Of a DNA stretch of 64,000 bases, positions 1 to 12,273 are shown one piece after another; position 1 is the stretch's first letter, and each line of letters begins with the position of its first letter. The stretch comes from RI-153 sp963721725 (GTDB lineage Bacteria > Chloroflexota > Anaerolineae > Caldilineales > Caldilineaceae): assembly GCA_963721725.1 (NCBI GenBank), contig CAVRLX010000016.1, positions 186,001 to 250,000 on the forward strand, written 5' to 3'. The position numbers and the translations under genes were made by a program. A model generated the notes under the pieces. The model was not told where the DNA came from. It saw nothing but the letters and a program-made list of their open reading frames with translations, and made no database searches.

Positions 1-1
1 T

Positions 2-178
2 CAACATGTCGAGCGCAGCCAGCCCATTGGCATTGCTGGTGGTTCGGCTCATCGCCAAAAGCATCTTCATTTTTCCATTCGGATTGACCCCTATAACGAG
101 GCAGATGGGTGGGGAGGCTATACGAATCCGTTACCCTTTTTAGAGCCTTCAAATTTGCTGCTCCCTCAACTCTCTTAA
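2..178 (+). CDS. M23-family metallopeptidase, C-terminal end (partial, 5' end outside window)
   Basis: An open frame enters from the window edge and ends at TAA 176-178, giving the last 58 residues of a protein. The residues RSQPIGIAG followed by HLHFSIR and a DPYN segment match the end of a peptidase_M23 (LytM/NlpD) domain, where the HxH motif supplies a zinc ligand and a catalytic histidine. M23 enzymes cut peptide bonds in peptidoglycan outside the cytoplasm. Only about 20 residues follow the domain, so the catalytic domain is C-terminal, as is usual. The upstream HxxxD zinc half lies outside the window, so activity cannot be judged. The match is short but the motif spacing is typical. Confidence 0.7.
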   Translation, partial: QHVERSQPIGIAGGSAHRQKHLHFSIRIDPYNEADGWGGYTNPLPFLEPSNLLLPQLS

Positions 179-460
179 AAGCACTTATCACTATCTTGAG
201 TTATCCCTATAAATAAATTCTTTTTTAGTCTTAATAGTAGGGTCTGGGGATATGGTGATAACTCTGTGGGGTACTAAGACAACCCACTATATCTAGTGTT
301 GTTTTGTGCATACCCCCAAGATGTTGTAATTCTAAGTTCGCAAAACCATTACCACTTTTAGAATAACTTTTGGAATAACTTGGGAGAGTTGGGGATAGAA
401 ATCGGTCGAATATATGTGCTACGCGAGATGTAGTGGTTGGGTTGCCAACTCTTCCTTGGC

Positions 461-599
461 TGGGGATAACTGGGAAAAGTGGGGATAACGTTATTCTATG
501 GTCTCTCAACAGGTTATTTATCCACTTTTACACCCAGTTATCCCCAGTTCTATCCCCAATTGGATCAGTTATCCCCAGCTGGGGATAAAGGTGGGATAA
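461..599. other. Cluster of DnaA-box-like 9-mers in a 540-bp intergenic region (candidate origin or regulator array)
   Basis: The stretch 179-719 has no convincing gene. Within it the 9-mer TTATCCCCA occurs exactly five times: at 538-546 and 569-577 on the + strand and at 461-469, 480-488 and 580-588 on the - strand. Near matches lie at 518-526 (TTATCCACT), 550-558, 591-599 and 390-398. Sites 569-577 and 580-588 form a perfect 20-bp palindrome. The bacterial DnaA-box consensus is TTATNCACA, so these differ at one or two positions. An AT-rich stretch lies at about 183-240. The layout of a box cluster beside an AT-rich segment resembles oriC, but dnaA and dnaN are not visible, so a regulator-binding array is the alternative. 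Confidence 0.4.
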
Positions 600-719
600 C
601 TTCGTCTTTTCTCCATCAGGGGCATATGAAGGGAATAATTCGTTGACAGAGACCAACGCCGACAAGTAAAATATGCTTGCTCTATCCGCCTGTTGTCCAT
701 CACTCTGAGACGAAATCGT

Positions 720-1562
720 ATGCTAATCCGTGTACTTACCTTTAACATTCGCGGCTGGCGCACGCTTCAAGATCAACCCAATTGGGAGCGAGTCGCCGCG
801 GTGATCCAAGCAAGCAAGGCTGATCTGGTGGGGCTAAATGAAGTCTTCCATCCCCAGCGCTTTCAACCAGACAATCTGATTCAGGGCGAGACTGCGCTGG
901 ATTGGTTGGCTCAACGTGTGGGAATGCAGGTTGTCTTTGGGCCGTGTCTACGCTGGCCGGCCACCACTACGCTGCCCGAACATAGCTATGGCAATGCCCT
1001 GCTCAGCCGGTGGCCGATTGTTGCCAGTGCCGCCCATCATCTCACCCCCGTGGATGGCAAGGAACAGCGCGGCTTGTTGGAAGCACGTGTCCTCTTGCCG
1101 GATAACCGCCCGCTGACCCTGTACGTGACCCATCTTGACCATACTGACGAGGCCGCCCGCATGGTTCAACTGCGCGCCGTGCGCACATGGACCGTCCGGG
1201 ATCGTAACCGCGGCCATTTGGTGATGGGCGACTTTAACGCCATCCATCCCCAGGATTATGCCCATCGCCCGCACGATCTGGCGCAGTTGGCCCAGCATGA
1301 AAAAGGCGCCAACATGACTGACCATGGACAAGGTCCCCAAGTGATCCCACAAATGCAGAAAACAGGCTATATCGACGTTCTTGACCATTGTGGCGTCCAC
1401 GGCGGCGACACCTTTTTGCCCGCTGAGGGCAATCTACGCATCGACTATATCTGGGTCAACGCCCCGTTGGTCAATGGCATTCGCCACGCCGAGATCTGGC
1501 AAGAATCGACAGGCCAAGAAGCCTCCGATCATCGTCCCGTCTTTGCCGAGATCGAGCTTTAA
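720..1562 (+). CDS. Endonuclease/exonuclease/phosphatase (EEP) family hydrolase
   Basis: A 280-residue EEP-fold protein, a metal-dependent phosphodiesterase/phosphomonoesterase family related to exonuclease III and DNase I. Motifs appear in the family order: TFNIRGW near residue 7, LNEVF with the metal-binding Glu near 41, THLDHT with the catalytic His near 140, MGDFNAI near 168, LRIDYIWVN near 245 and the terminal SDHRPVF. No signal peptide or membrane segment is seen. ATG 720 is preferred over an in-frame TTG at 693 because the fold begins directly after it. The substrate cannot be told from sequence; DNA, nucleotides, phospholipids and sugar phosphates are all used in this family. Only 2 nt separate it from the rarA-like gene, so the two are probably co-transcribed. 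Confidence 0.85.
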   Translation: MLIRVLTFNIRGWRTLQDQPNWERVAAVIQASKADLVGLNEVFHPQRFQPDNLIQGETALDWLAQRVGMQVVFGPCLRWPATTTLPEHSYGNALLSRWPIVASAAHHLTPVDGKEQRGLLEARVLLPDNRPLTLYVTHLDHTDEAARMVQLRAVRTWTVRDRNRGHLVMGDFNAIHPQDYAHRPHDLAQLAQHEKGANMTDHGQGPQVIPQMQKTGYIDVLDHCGVHGGDTFLPAEGNLRIDYIWVNAPLVNGIRHAEIWQESTGQEASDHRPVFAEIEL

Positions 1563-1564
1563 AC

Positions 1565-3857
<2,293 letters not shown>

Positions 3858-3868
<11 letters not shown>

Positions 3869-6800
3869 GCAAACCGGGCGTGTCCACATCCGTTGGCGGC
3901 AACAATGCATCATTTGTCAGCGGCAACTCAAAGGTAAAGGTTGTGCCTTCTTTGCTACTCTGCACCCAGATGTGGCCGCCGTGGGCTTCAATAATGCGGC
4001 GGGCATTGCCCAGCCCCAGCCCCGTGCCGCTATACTCAGACGAAGTGCTGCGTACCCGGTAGTAGCGATCCCAAACGTGGTCCACTTCTTCAGCGGGAAT
4101 CCCAATCCCCGTATCCGCCACCGAGACCACCACGCGCTGTCCTCTGTTTTCCACGGCGACGCGCACATGCCCCCCCGGCTTGGTATATTTAATCGCATTG
4201 CTCAGCAGATTATCAAAGACCTGCCCCAGACGATCCGCATCACCGTGTACCATTACTTTTTGGGCCAGATTGGTCAGCGTAATGTCCAACCCGGCTTTCC
4301 GCGCCGTCATCAGCGCGCTGCGCACCACTGTACGTGCCACCTCTAAGAGATTAAGCGTCTCCTCGCGCAGCGGCTGAGATTCATATTCGCGCACTTTGAG
4401 AATATCTCCCACCAGCCGGTTGATCACATCGGTGCGCTCTTGGATCACCTCTAGCGCTTCGCGCTGCTCGTCGGTGATGTCGCCCATGGCGCCTTCAATC
4501 ATCAAATCAGAATAGCCACGGATAAAAGTCAGCGGGGCACGCAGATCATGGGTAATGTTCTGGATGAATTCCTCGCGCATGTGATCCATTTGATTGAGCG
4601 CTTCGTAAGCTTCCATGAGATCCACTGCACGTCTGCGTGCTTGCCCCAACAGCCGTGTTTTTTGAATGGCCGAACCGGCCAGTTCGGAGATGGCACCCAG
4701 CAGGCGGCGTGTCGTGGGATCCGAGACCACGCGGTTGGCGGTAATCACGCCGATTACCTCTGCGCCCACTTTGAGCGGAATGTTGAGCAATTCGTTAAGA
4801 TAAATGTCGGAATGCTCCCAGCCAATTTGGCCCTTAATGTTCTCTGCGCCCACAATTTCTACCCATTCGCCCTGTAAAATACTCCGTTCAAAACTCCCTT
4901 CGTGGGCGTAAAAAGGACGCTGATTAAAATGAGTGCGGTATTCTTCGGAAATATTGTAGCCGATCGCCAGACGCAGTATGTCGCCCGGTTGCTGGCGCAA
5001 AATGATCGCTCCCTGCAACTGCCATTTTGCTTCGCTCTCCGCCAAAATTGTGATTACCTGATCGAGTACGCTGCGTAACATGGTCTCTAGATCGAAGGTG
5101 CGGTTAAGCATCTCGCTGATCTCTGCCAGCACCGAGACTTCGTTGAGACGGCGGCGCGTTTCTTCCAACAGGCGGATGTTGCGCACCGCGCCAGCGGTTT
5201 GGTTGCAGAGCAGGGTGATATTGCTGCGAATTTCCGCTGCAAAGGCGTTGGCGCGATAGCTTTTCAACGTCAAGCAGCCGATCATCTCCGCTTGATGGTT
5301 GTAGAGCAGGGGAGCCATTAAAATGGAGCGAACTTCGTGGGGATCGGGCTGATGGCCGGGTCGCCAGCGCATATCGCCGCGCACATCGGCAAAATAAATT
5401 TCACGACGTTCCTGGCGGATCTGCCCAAGCAGAGGATAATCACTCATGCGCAACCGACGATGGCGGGCCTCGTCGGGGTTGGTATAGCCGCTGACCACGG
5501 CAAAATAGCCCACCTCACTGTTGTCTGGGTCCAGCAACATCACCGACCCTGTGTCGTAATCGACAAATTGGCCGATGGTATCAAAGAGTGCCTCGACTGC
5601 GCCGGTCAGCGTGTTGGTTTCCATGAGCCGGAAGGAAAAATCCAACTGGGTTTCGGCGAATTTGCGCTGGCGCTGTTCTGCTTGAAAGAGACGCCGATTT
5701 TCAATGGCCGTGGCGATCTGGTTGGCGAAGATACTGTGGATCTGTTTTTCTTCGGGACTGAACTCGTGGTTGCGCGCCTGAAGCACAGCCAACACGCCAA
5801 TGATCTCTCCTTTGATCAACAACGGTAGCACCCCGGCGGCTCCGATTTCAAAACGATCTTGCGGCCATGTGCGATCTTTGGCAGGGTAAAGCGCGTAGTC
5901 AGCCACATAGACGGGGGTAGATTGGGTGAAAACCTGACCCAGTATGCCCTTATCTTTGGGCTGCGGCGTGCCAAGGCTCAATAGAGGAGTGGGGGGGAGG
6001 ATGCCGCTGGTCATAAGGGCATCGTTAAACGTATCGTATAAAAAGATAGCTGCCGTTTGGGCTTGGGTCAGCGACAACAGCCGTTCGATGAAAGAGTTGA
6101 GCAACTCATCTTCCTCCATGCCCGACGCAATATCCAGTGAACTGGCGTGCAGGGTGGAGAGCGCCGTCAACCGTTGGTTTATCTCGTCATAAAGCTGGAG
6201 ATTTTGGAAGGTGACGCCAAGTTTGCCCGCCAAAATCGTGAGTAACCGCAGGTCATTATCGCCCAGTTTGCCGGGCTGTTGCGATTCAATGTTGATGACG
6301 CCATAGACCTTCTCTTGGACGAAAATGGGGACACAGAGTTCGCTGTGGATATTGGGCGCAGCCGCGATAAACTCAGGATGCTGGGCCACGTCTTTGATCA
6401 AAATCGGGCTACGCTGGCGCACACAAGTTGCCATGACCCCTGTGGAAAGTGGGATTACATAGCGCACAGTGGCCGACGGATAGTTGTATTGGGCCAGCAG
6501 ATGCAGCGCGTTCTCCCCAACCCGATACATACTGACCAGATCATAGCCAAAGGCTTCTTGCAGAATTTTTAACGTTTCGCGTGCAATGGTTCGAGCGTCG
6601 GTCTCCACAATTGAAATCAATCCTGTGGTCTGCAAAATCTCCAAGTCTTGAATGTGGCGTTGACTTTCGGCCAGCAAGCGCGCATGTTGAATGGCGATGG
6701 CGCTGTGGTTGGCAAAGAGCCGCAAAACCGTGGCATCTTCGCCATCAAAATAGTCAGGTTCGGGGTGATCAATGGTGAGGATGCCGATGAGCTGGTTCTG

Positions 6801-7256
6801 TACAGCCAGAGGAATCGCTATAAACGAACGCACATATTCAAACCCAGCCAGGGGTTTCCACGACGCTTGTTGGACATCCCTGCACATGTAGAGATCACGG
6901 GTTTTCTCAATCGTCTGCCAGACAAAATCGCTGCTTAGCTGAAAATTGGATTGCCCCACTGTATGAACGGCGCGCCCCACCGCCGCCTGGGTATAGAGCC
7001 GCTCCCCAGTGGCAAGGTGGATGGCCGCTGTGTCATAGGAGACAAGCGTGCCTAGAATCTGTAAAATCTGTTCCAAAAGATAGTCAAGTTTGGGGACGGT
7101 CAGCAGTAGACGGGATACGTCAAGCAGGGCTTGGGTGATCTCTACCGAGACAACCTCATGTTTATGCATAAATGGATCGCCCATTATTTCGGCCACCGAT
7201 TGTAAGGGTCTAGGTTGGCTGCCAGGCGCAGGATAGGAGGTCATGAAGGTCATCAT
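3858..7256 (-). CDS. Multi-GAF cytoplasmic sensor histidine kinase
   Basis: A 1,132-residue sensor kinase with no transmembrane segment. About five consecutive GAF domains fill residues ~40-890, each ending in a helix like FANHSAIAIQHARLL or FANQIATAIENRRLF. They precede a HisKA domain with the H-box NITHDLRAPL (phospho-acceptor His near 899). The HATPase_c domain shows the N box (DNLLSNAIKY), G1 (VADTGIGIP) and G2 (SGTGLGLG), so catalysis should be intact. GAF domains bind small ligands, haem or bilins; which ones is not visible, and no bilin-type cysteine is obvious. No response regulator is adjacent, so its partner is elsewhere. ATG 7256 is chosen because an AGGA-like ribosome site precedes it; an upstream TTG at 7307 has none. 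Confidence 0.87.
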
Positions 7257-7440
7257 CCTATATCCTATGGGAACAATACAGATGGTTCTATGCCAACGTA
7301 CGAGCAATTTTCGATGTTACTGTGGATATCACAATGCGGTGTAGAAACAGTATACCTTATCCTACTCAAAAGGAATATCAGTCTTGTTGCGCAAAAAATC
7401 AGCATAATGCATGATGGAAATAGAGTAACTATACAGTTCG

Positions 7441-7504
7441 GGTGCGACGCACTCGCCACACAAGCGTTTCACAACCGTTCTACGCCTGGCGAGTGCGTCG
7501 CACC
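7441..7504. repeat. Dispersed palindromic element, copy 1
   Basis: Perfect 18-bp inverted repeats GGTGCGACGCACTCGCCA (7441-7458) and its complement (7487-7504) flank a 28-nt centre (7459-7486). The same arms and a related centre recur at 32916-32979 and 61577-61639. The element lies in the 404-bp gap between the kinase start and the secA end. It has no coding capacity and resembles a REP/MITE-type repeat. The rest of the gap (7257-7440 and 7546-7660) shows nothing I can name. Confidence 0.8.
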
Positions 7505-7520
7505 TGCATAGGTACGCAAT

Positions 7521-7545
7521 AGAAAAGAGGGCATCTCTGCCCTCT
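7521..7545 (-). terminator. Rho-independent terminator of secA
   Basis: Read on the minus strand, an 8-bp stem AGAGGGCA/TGCCCTCT with a 4-nt loop is followed by TTTTCTATT. It lies 116 bp after the secA stop, in the correct orientation for secA. Confidence 0.6.
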
Positions 7546-7660
7546 CTCTCTGAACTTCTTATTACAACTTGCGCACTTGACCACGTTTCAGAAACCTACT
7601 AGGTCTGGTTTAACTGCGTAAGTCCCAAGTATATTACCACCCATCGGCAGAAGGCTCGCT

Positions 7661-10603
7661 CTAGGCTGTTTGGCGCACCGAGGCTTCGTCCTGTTGTTGA
7701 TCTTTGCGCATGTGGCAATGCTTGTACTTTTTGCCGCTGCCACACCAGCACAGATCATTACGCCCTGGGCGGTTATTCACATTGCGCACCGTTTGTTGAA
7801 CCGGCGCGCCGCTATCGGTGCGGTTGACACGAATGTTGCGGGCAATCGGCTGGGCCACCACTGGCTCACGCTGGACGGTCAGACTCATGACAGTTTTGAC
7901 TACGTCGCTGCGAATATCACCCATTAACTCCTGATACATGCCAAAGGCTTCGCGCTTATAGGCAACCAGCGGATCGATCTGGGCAATCGCCTTTAGGCCA
8001 ATGCCCTCGCGCAGGCGATCAAGATCAGTGAGATGGCGAATCCAACGGTGATCGACTGCACGCGTCATCAACTGGCGCTCGAAGTTACGCAGATTGTCCG
8101 CGCCCACCTCGGCCTCTTTTTGCTCATAGACCGCCAGCGCCATCTCCACCGCAGCGTCGCGGATCTCGTCGTTGTCCAGATCTTCCCAGGCCGCTTCATT
8201 AAAATCATCGGGGAAGGGAAAAACCGTTCGCAACGTCTTGGTCAGCTCTTCCAAATTAAGCTCGTCCCGGTGCAGCGTCCCCGTAAACTGACGCACCGTC
8301 GCCTCCACCTCTTGGGTGATCATATCCATCACCGTAGGTCTGAGCGAAGGCTCGTTCAAAATGCGCCGCCGCTCGGCATAGAGGGTCTCACGCTGTTCGT
8401 TGACGACTTCGTCGTATTTCAACACATGCTTGCGAATGTCGAAGTTGTGACCCTCGACACGGGTCTGGGCATTTTCAATCGCTTTGCTGATCATCCCCGC
8501 CTCAATCGGCTGATCATCTTCAATCCCCAGCCGATCCATGATGCCGGTGATGCGGTCGCCGCCAAAGCGCCGAATCAGATCATCTTCCAAACTCAGATAA
8601 AAGCGACTGCGCCCCGGATCGCCCAAGCGCCCCGAACGACCACGCAACTGGTTATCAATGCGGCGGGCTTCGTGGCGTTCTGTGCCGATGACATACAACC
8701 CGCCCACGCTTTTCACCGTTTGCTGATCGCGCTTAACCTCGGCATGTCTCTCTTTGAGCACTTCGGCCCAGCGCGCCGCGTACTTCAGCGTGGGGTCCTG
8801 GCCGCGCTTGAGCAGATCCAACACTTCGTTCCACTCAATTTGGGGAATCTCGGTCAGGTCAATGCCTTCTTTGCGCATCTGTTCGCGCGCCATACCCTCT
8901 ATGTTACCGCCCAGCAGAATATCCACACCACGGCCAGCCATGTTGGTGGCAATCGTCACCGCCCCCGGCTGCCCGGCCTGGGCAATAATCGTAGCCTCGC
9001 GCTCGTGTTGCTTGGCGTTGAGCACCTCGTGGGCAATGCCGCGCCGTCGCAACATCTCGCTAATCAGCTCGCTGGTCTCAATTGCAACCGTCCCCACCAG
9101 CACAGGTTGCTGGCGCTTGTGCGCCTCATCAATCTCGTCGATCACCGCCTTGAACTTGGATTTCGGGTTCTTATAGACAATGTCCGCCATATCATCGCGG
9201 ATCACCGGCTTATAGGTGGGCACGGCGATCACATCCAGATTGTAAATGCTGCGGAACTCTTCTTCTTCGGTCTTGGCTGTGCCTGTCATGCCCGCCAGCT
9301 TGTTATACATGCGGAAGAAGTTCTGAAAGGTAATCGTCGCCAGCGTCATGGACTCTTTCTTGACCTTGACACCCTCTTTGGCCTCAATCGCCTGATGCAG
9401 ACCCTCGCCATAGCGCCGCCCATCCATCAAGCGCCCGGTGAACTCGTCAACAATGATCACCTCGCCCTCGCGCACAATGTAATCTTTGTCGCGGCTATAG
9501 AGCGAGCGCGCCCGCAGCGCATTGTCCAAATAAGGGATCATCTCAAAATGTTCGGCGCTGTAAAGGTTATCAATGCCCAGTCGCTCCTCGATCTTGGCAA
9601 TCGCCGCCTCGGTCAGCGTCGCCACCCGCTCCTTTTCATTGACCTCGTAATCCACCTCTGGGCGCAGACTGCGCACCAATTCGGCAAAGCGGGCGTAATA
9701 GTCTGAGCTTTCCTCGGCCTCGCCAGAGATGATCAACGGCGTGCGCGCTTCGTCAATTAAAATGTTATCCACCTCATCGACAATCGCATAGTGCAGGCCG
9801 CGCTGTGATTGCTGGCGCTTGTCCATCACCATGTTGTCGCGCAGATAGTCGAAGCCAAATTCGTTGTTCGTGCCATAAAGAATATCGGCCTGATAAGCCT
9901 CGCGGCGGTTAATCGGGCGCAATCCCTTAAAACGGTCGTCCTGGGCGGGGTACTCAGGGTCGTATATGAAACTGCCCTTATCTGGGCTGCCCGCGCTGCT
10001 TTGAATCACAGCCGCCTTCAGCCCCAACAGGTGGTAGACCGGCCCCATGAGTTGCAGACCAACTTTGGAAAGATAATCGTTGGGCGTGACCAAATGTACG
10101 CCACGGCTAGAAAGTGCGTTGAGATAGAGGGGGAGCGTCGCCACCAACGTCTTTCCCTCCCCGGTTTTCATTTCGGCGATCTTGCCAGAGTGGAGTACCA
10201 TCCCGCCCAAAAGCTGCACGTCATAATGGCGCAGACCCGTGGCGCGTTTGCTGGCCTCGCGCACGGCGGCGAAGGCTTCGGGCAGGATTTCGTTGAGAAT
10301 CTGGCTTTCCACCTTGAGCAGCTCTTTTTGCAGCCGCTCCACCTCGATGCGGGCAAAGCGCTGTTCGTCTGTTCCAGCCACGGCGGCATATTCAGCCTCG
10401 GCCTCGACAATATCTTCACGGATCTGCACGGTCTCTTCGGCCAGCCGTCGGCGAAAGCCTGCGGTTAAATTGCGCAATTCTTCATCATGTTTGCTCTCAA
10501 ACGAAGTTTCCAGCGCATTAATTTTCTCGACGATGGGCTGAAAGCGCTTGAGTTCTCGCTCGCTGGGATCGCCGACAAGGGCATTCAAAAGCTTTCTAAA
10601 CAT
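7661..10603 (-). CDS. secA: Protein translocase subunit SecA
   Basis: SecA is the ATPase motor that pushes unfolded preproteins through SecYEG. The 980-residue protein shows the Walker A region MKTGEGKTL (~145-153), the DEAD-like box IVDEVDNILIDEART, the preprotein cross-linking region, helicase motifs such as TNMAGRGVDI and IGTERHEARRIDNQLRGR, and the C-terminal zinc-binding tail DLCWCGSGKKYKHCH that contacts SecB or lipids. A short extra segment around residues 205-225 is not universal. Length is slightly above the usual 830-930. ATG 10603 fits the family's N-terminal start (MFRKLLNALVGDPSERELK). It is followed by its own terminator and preceded by prs on the same strand, so read-through from prs is possible. 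Confidence 0.98.
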   Translation of the reverse strand: MFRKLLNALVGDPSERELKRFQPIVEKINALETSFESKHDEELRNLTAGFRRRLAEETVQIREDIVEAEAEYAAVAGTDEQRFARIEVERLQKELLKVESQILNEILPEAFAAVREASKRATGLRHYDVQLLGGMVLHSGKIAEMKTGEGKTLVATLPLYLNALSSRGVHLVTPNDYLSKVGLQLMGPVYHLLGLKAAVIQSSAGSPDKGSFIYDPEYPAQDDRFKGLRPINRREAYQADILYGTNNEFGFDYLRDNMVMDKRQQSQRGLHYAIVDEVDNILIDEARTPLIISGEAEESSDYYARFAELVRSLRPEVDYEVNEKERVATLTEAAIAKIEERLGIDNLYSAEHFEMIPYLDNALRARSLYSRDKDYIVREGEVIIVDEFTGRLMDGRRYGEGLHQAIEAKEGVKVKKESMTLATITFQNFFRMYNKLAGMTGTAKTEEEEFRSIYNLDVIAVPTYKPVIRDDMADIVYKNPKSKFKAVIDEIDEAHKRQQPVLVGTVAIETSELISEMLRRRGIAHEVLNAKQHEREATIIAQAGQPGAVTIATNMAGRGVDILLGGNIEGMAREQMRKEGIDLTEIPQIEWNEVLDLLKRGQDPTLKYAARWAEVLKERHAEVKRDQQTVKSVGGLYVIGTERHEARRIDNQLRGRSGRLGDPGRSRFYLSLEDDLIRRFGGDRITGIMDRLGIEDDQPIEAGMISKAIENAQTRVEGHNFDIRKHVLKYDEVVNEQRETLYAERRRILNEPSLRPTVMDMITQEVEATVRQFTGTLHRDELNLEELTKTLRTVFPFPDDFNEAAWEDLDNDEIRDAAVEMALAVYEQKEAEVGADNLRNFERQLMTRAVDHRWIRHLTDLDRLREGIGLKAIAQIDPLVAYKREAFGMYQELMGDIRSDVVKTVMSLTVQREPVVAQPIARNIRVNRTDSGAPVQQTVRNVNNRPGRNDLCWCGSGKKYKHCHMRKDQQQDEASVRQTA

Positions 10604-10630
10604 GGATACCTTCTATATCAATTGGTTAAA

Positions 10631-10669
10631 ATCACAGGCAAAAATCACAGTCAAAAATCACAGTCAAAA
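10631..10669. repeat. Three tandem 13-bp repeats between prs and secA
   Basis: The unit ATCACAGTCAAAA occurs three times head to tail (10631-10643 with one mismatch, 10644-10656, 10657-10669). The array fills most of the 69-bp gap between the prs stop and the secA start. A copy-number-variable spacer is possible; no function is evident. Confidence 0.75.
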
Positions 10670-10672
10670 AAT

Positions 10673-11620
10673 CTATTCATCAAAAAGTGCCCCGACGCTG
10701 ATGCCTTCGTGGATGCGGTGAATCACCTCGCCCAACAGGGGGCCAACCGAAAGCACGGTGATCTTGTCCAGTGTGTGATCTGGGGGCAGATAGAGTGTAT
10801 TACTGATCACCACTTCGTGCAGGCTACTGTCACGCAATCTCTCCACGGCGGGGTGGCTAAAGACCGCATGGCTGGCCGCGGCACAAACTCTTTTGGCCCC
10901 GGCTTCGCACAAAATGGCCGCCGCCTTGACCAACGTGCCGCCCGTGTCGATCTCGTCGTCCACCAAAATGGCAATCTTTCCTTTCACATCTCCGATAACG
11001 TTGGACATGCTGGCAAGTTCCCCGTTGCGCAGCGACCGCCGCTTTTCAATAAAGGCCAGCGGCACATCCAGCGCCTGGGCAAAATTGCGACCGCGGCGCA
11101 CAGCACCCACATCTGGCGCAACCACAACACTGTTGTCCAGCCCTTTTTGCTTGAAATATTTTACCATGAGATGAAACGCCGTCAATTCATCGGTGGGGAT
11201 CGTAAAAAAGCCCTGAATCTGCCCGGCGTGGAGATCAATGGTGAGGAAGCGGTCGGCCCCGGCCGTGGTGAGCAGATCGGCCACCAATCGCGCCGTAATC
11301 GGCACCCGTGGCTGATCTTTCTTGTCGGTACGCCCATAGCCGTAATAGGGAACCACGGCGGTGATGCGCCCGGCACTGTCGCGACGCAACGTCTCGATCA
11401 GGATCAACAACTCCATTAAATTGTCGTTGGTGGGGCGGCCCGTGGGCTGGATCACAAAGACATCTTTGCCGCGCACGCTCTCTTGTAGCCGGCAAAATGT
11501 ATTGCTGTTGGGGAATTGGGTGATCTCGACCTTGCCCAGAGCGGTATTCAAATAGGCACAAATTTCTTCTGCCAGCGGACGATTGGCTGTGCCACTAAAA
11601 ATCGCCAGTTCACCGTACAT
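10673..11620 (-). CDS. prs: Ribose-phosphate pyrophosphokinase (PRPP synthetase)
   Basis: Prs makes 5-phosphoribosyl-1-pyrophosphate from ribose 5-phosphate and ATP, the precursor for purines, pyrimidines, His, Trp and NAD. Visible motifs are the N-terminal FSGTANRPLAEEI, the RQ/substrate segment NSNTFCRLQESVRG, the flexible-loop and metal region DLHAGQIQGFF, the VVVAPDVGAVRR segment and the PRPP-binding loop ILVDDEIDTGGTL. From ATG 11620 the protein is 315 residues, the typical length for this enzyme; an upstream in-frame TTG at 11665 would add 15 non-conserved residues. Located just upstream of secA on the same strand. Confidence 0.95.
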   Translation of the reverse strand: MYGELAIFSGTANRPLAEEICAYLNTALGKVEITQFPNSNTFCRLQESVRGKDVFVIQPTGRPTNDNLMELLILIETLRRDSAGRITAVVPYYGYGRTDKKDQPRVPITARLVADLLTTAGADRFLTIDLHAGQIQGFFTIPTDELTAFHLMVKYFKQKGLDNSVVVAPDVGAVRRGRNFAQALDVPLAFIEKRRSLRNGELASMSNVIGDVKGKIAILVDDEIDTGGTLVKAAAILCEAGAKRVCAAASHAVFSHPAVERLRDSSLHEVVISNTLYLPPDHTLDKITVLSVGPLLGEVIHRIHEGISVGALFDE

Positions 11621-11779
11621 ACCAGCCACAGCGAGGCCTTTCTTGTGGGTTGCAACGCGGGCCAAGCCACCCGGTCACAGCATCGGGGAACAATGCCACA
11701 GAGTCCTATAAATTGCCTTGAAAACCCAACCGCTCTCTGCCCTGCTTTGTTCAATAAAGGGAACAAGGTTGGTAGCCCG

Positions 11780-12058
11780 TCACCCACAATGCCAGCGTGT
11801 GCTACGTTGCGCCAGAGTACATTGGCGCACTTGGATCTGTGGACTGACGGGGCGAGAGCCTGCCGCGCGTGTGGCAAGGCGCGTGGCTAACTGCTGCAAG
11901 CCATCGTCCAAAACCCACCCTTCCAACGTGACAACTTCGCGGCAAGCGTGGATCTGGATCTGGGCGATGGCCCCTCCCAACAACGGATGGCGTGCCAGAG
12001 CATCGCGCACGCGCCAAGCGGTTGCTTTGTCAATTGTAGATGGCGACACAGAGATCAT
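11780..12058 (-). CDS. Small BON-domain-like protein
   Basis: A 92-residue protein starting at ATG 12058 with a good ribosome site (AGGAAGG) six bases upstream. The middle reads like one BON module: a helix (VRDALARHPLLGG), strands (IQIHACREVVTLEGWV) and a second helix (DGLQQLATRLATRA) before a final strand. BON domains usually bind membranes or peptidoglycan and occur in osmotically induced proteins. There is no signal peptide or transmembrane segment, so this copy is probably cytoplasmic. It lies upstream of prs on the same strand with a 159-bp gap. The domain call rests on pattern only. Confidence 0.6.
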   Translation of the reverse strand: MISVSPSTIDKATAWRVRDALARHPLLGGAIAQIQIHACREVVTLEGWVLDDGLQQLATRLATRAAGSRPVSPQIQVRQCTLAQRSTRWHCG

Positions 12059-12241
12059 GACGTACCTTCCTGAACCAGGGAAATGTCCTACGGATCAGGG
12101 TATCACCTCTGCATGTGTGGCACATTAACCCCGCGTTAGTGATGCGTTAGCCTGTATCGGGTCTCTGTATGGCGCAGCGGGAAGGGTTATCCAAAGTGTA
12201 ATGGTTGCTGATCAGAACGTCAACTCTGCTCACTATACATC

Positions 12242-12273
12242 CTCTTCTGACAAGCGGCTCTTCTGACAAGCGG
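12242..12273. repeat. 16-bp tandem duplication covering the -35 region
   Basis: CTCTTCTGACAAGCGG occurs twice without a gap (12242-12257 and 12258-12273). The second copy supplies the -35 hexamer of the promoter predicted for the LysM gene, so the first copy holds a second potential -35 box. Confidence 0.8.

Noticed and set aside
8033..9706. 557-residue open frame on the + strand, opposite secA
   Set aside because: It is fully antisense to a clear secA gene, has no ribosome site or recognisable motif, and long antisense frames are usual in GC-rich coding DNA.
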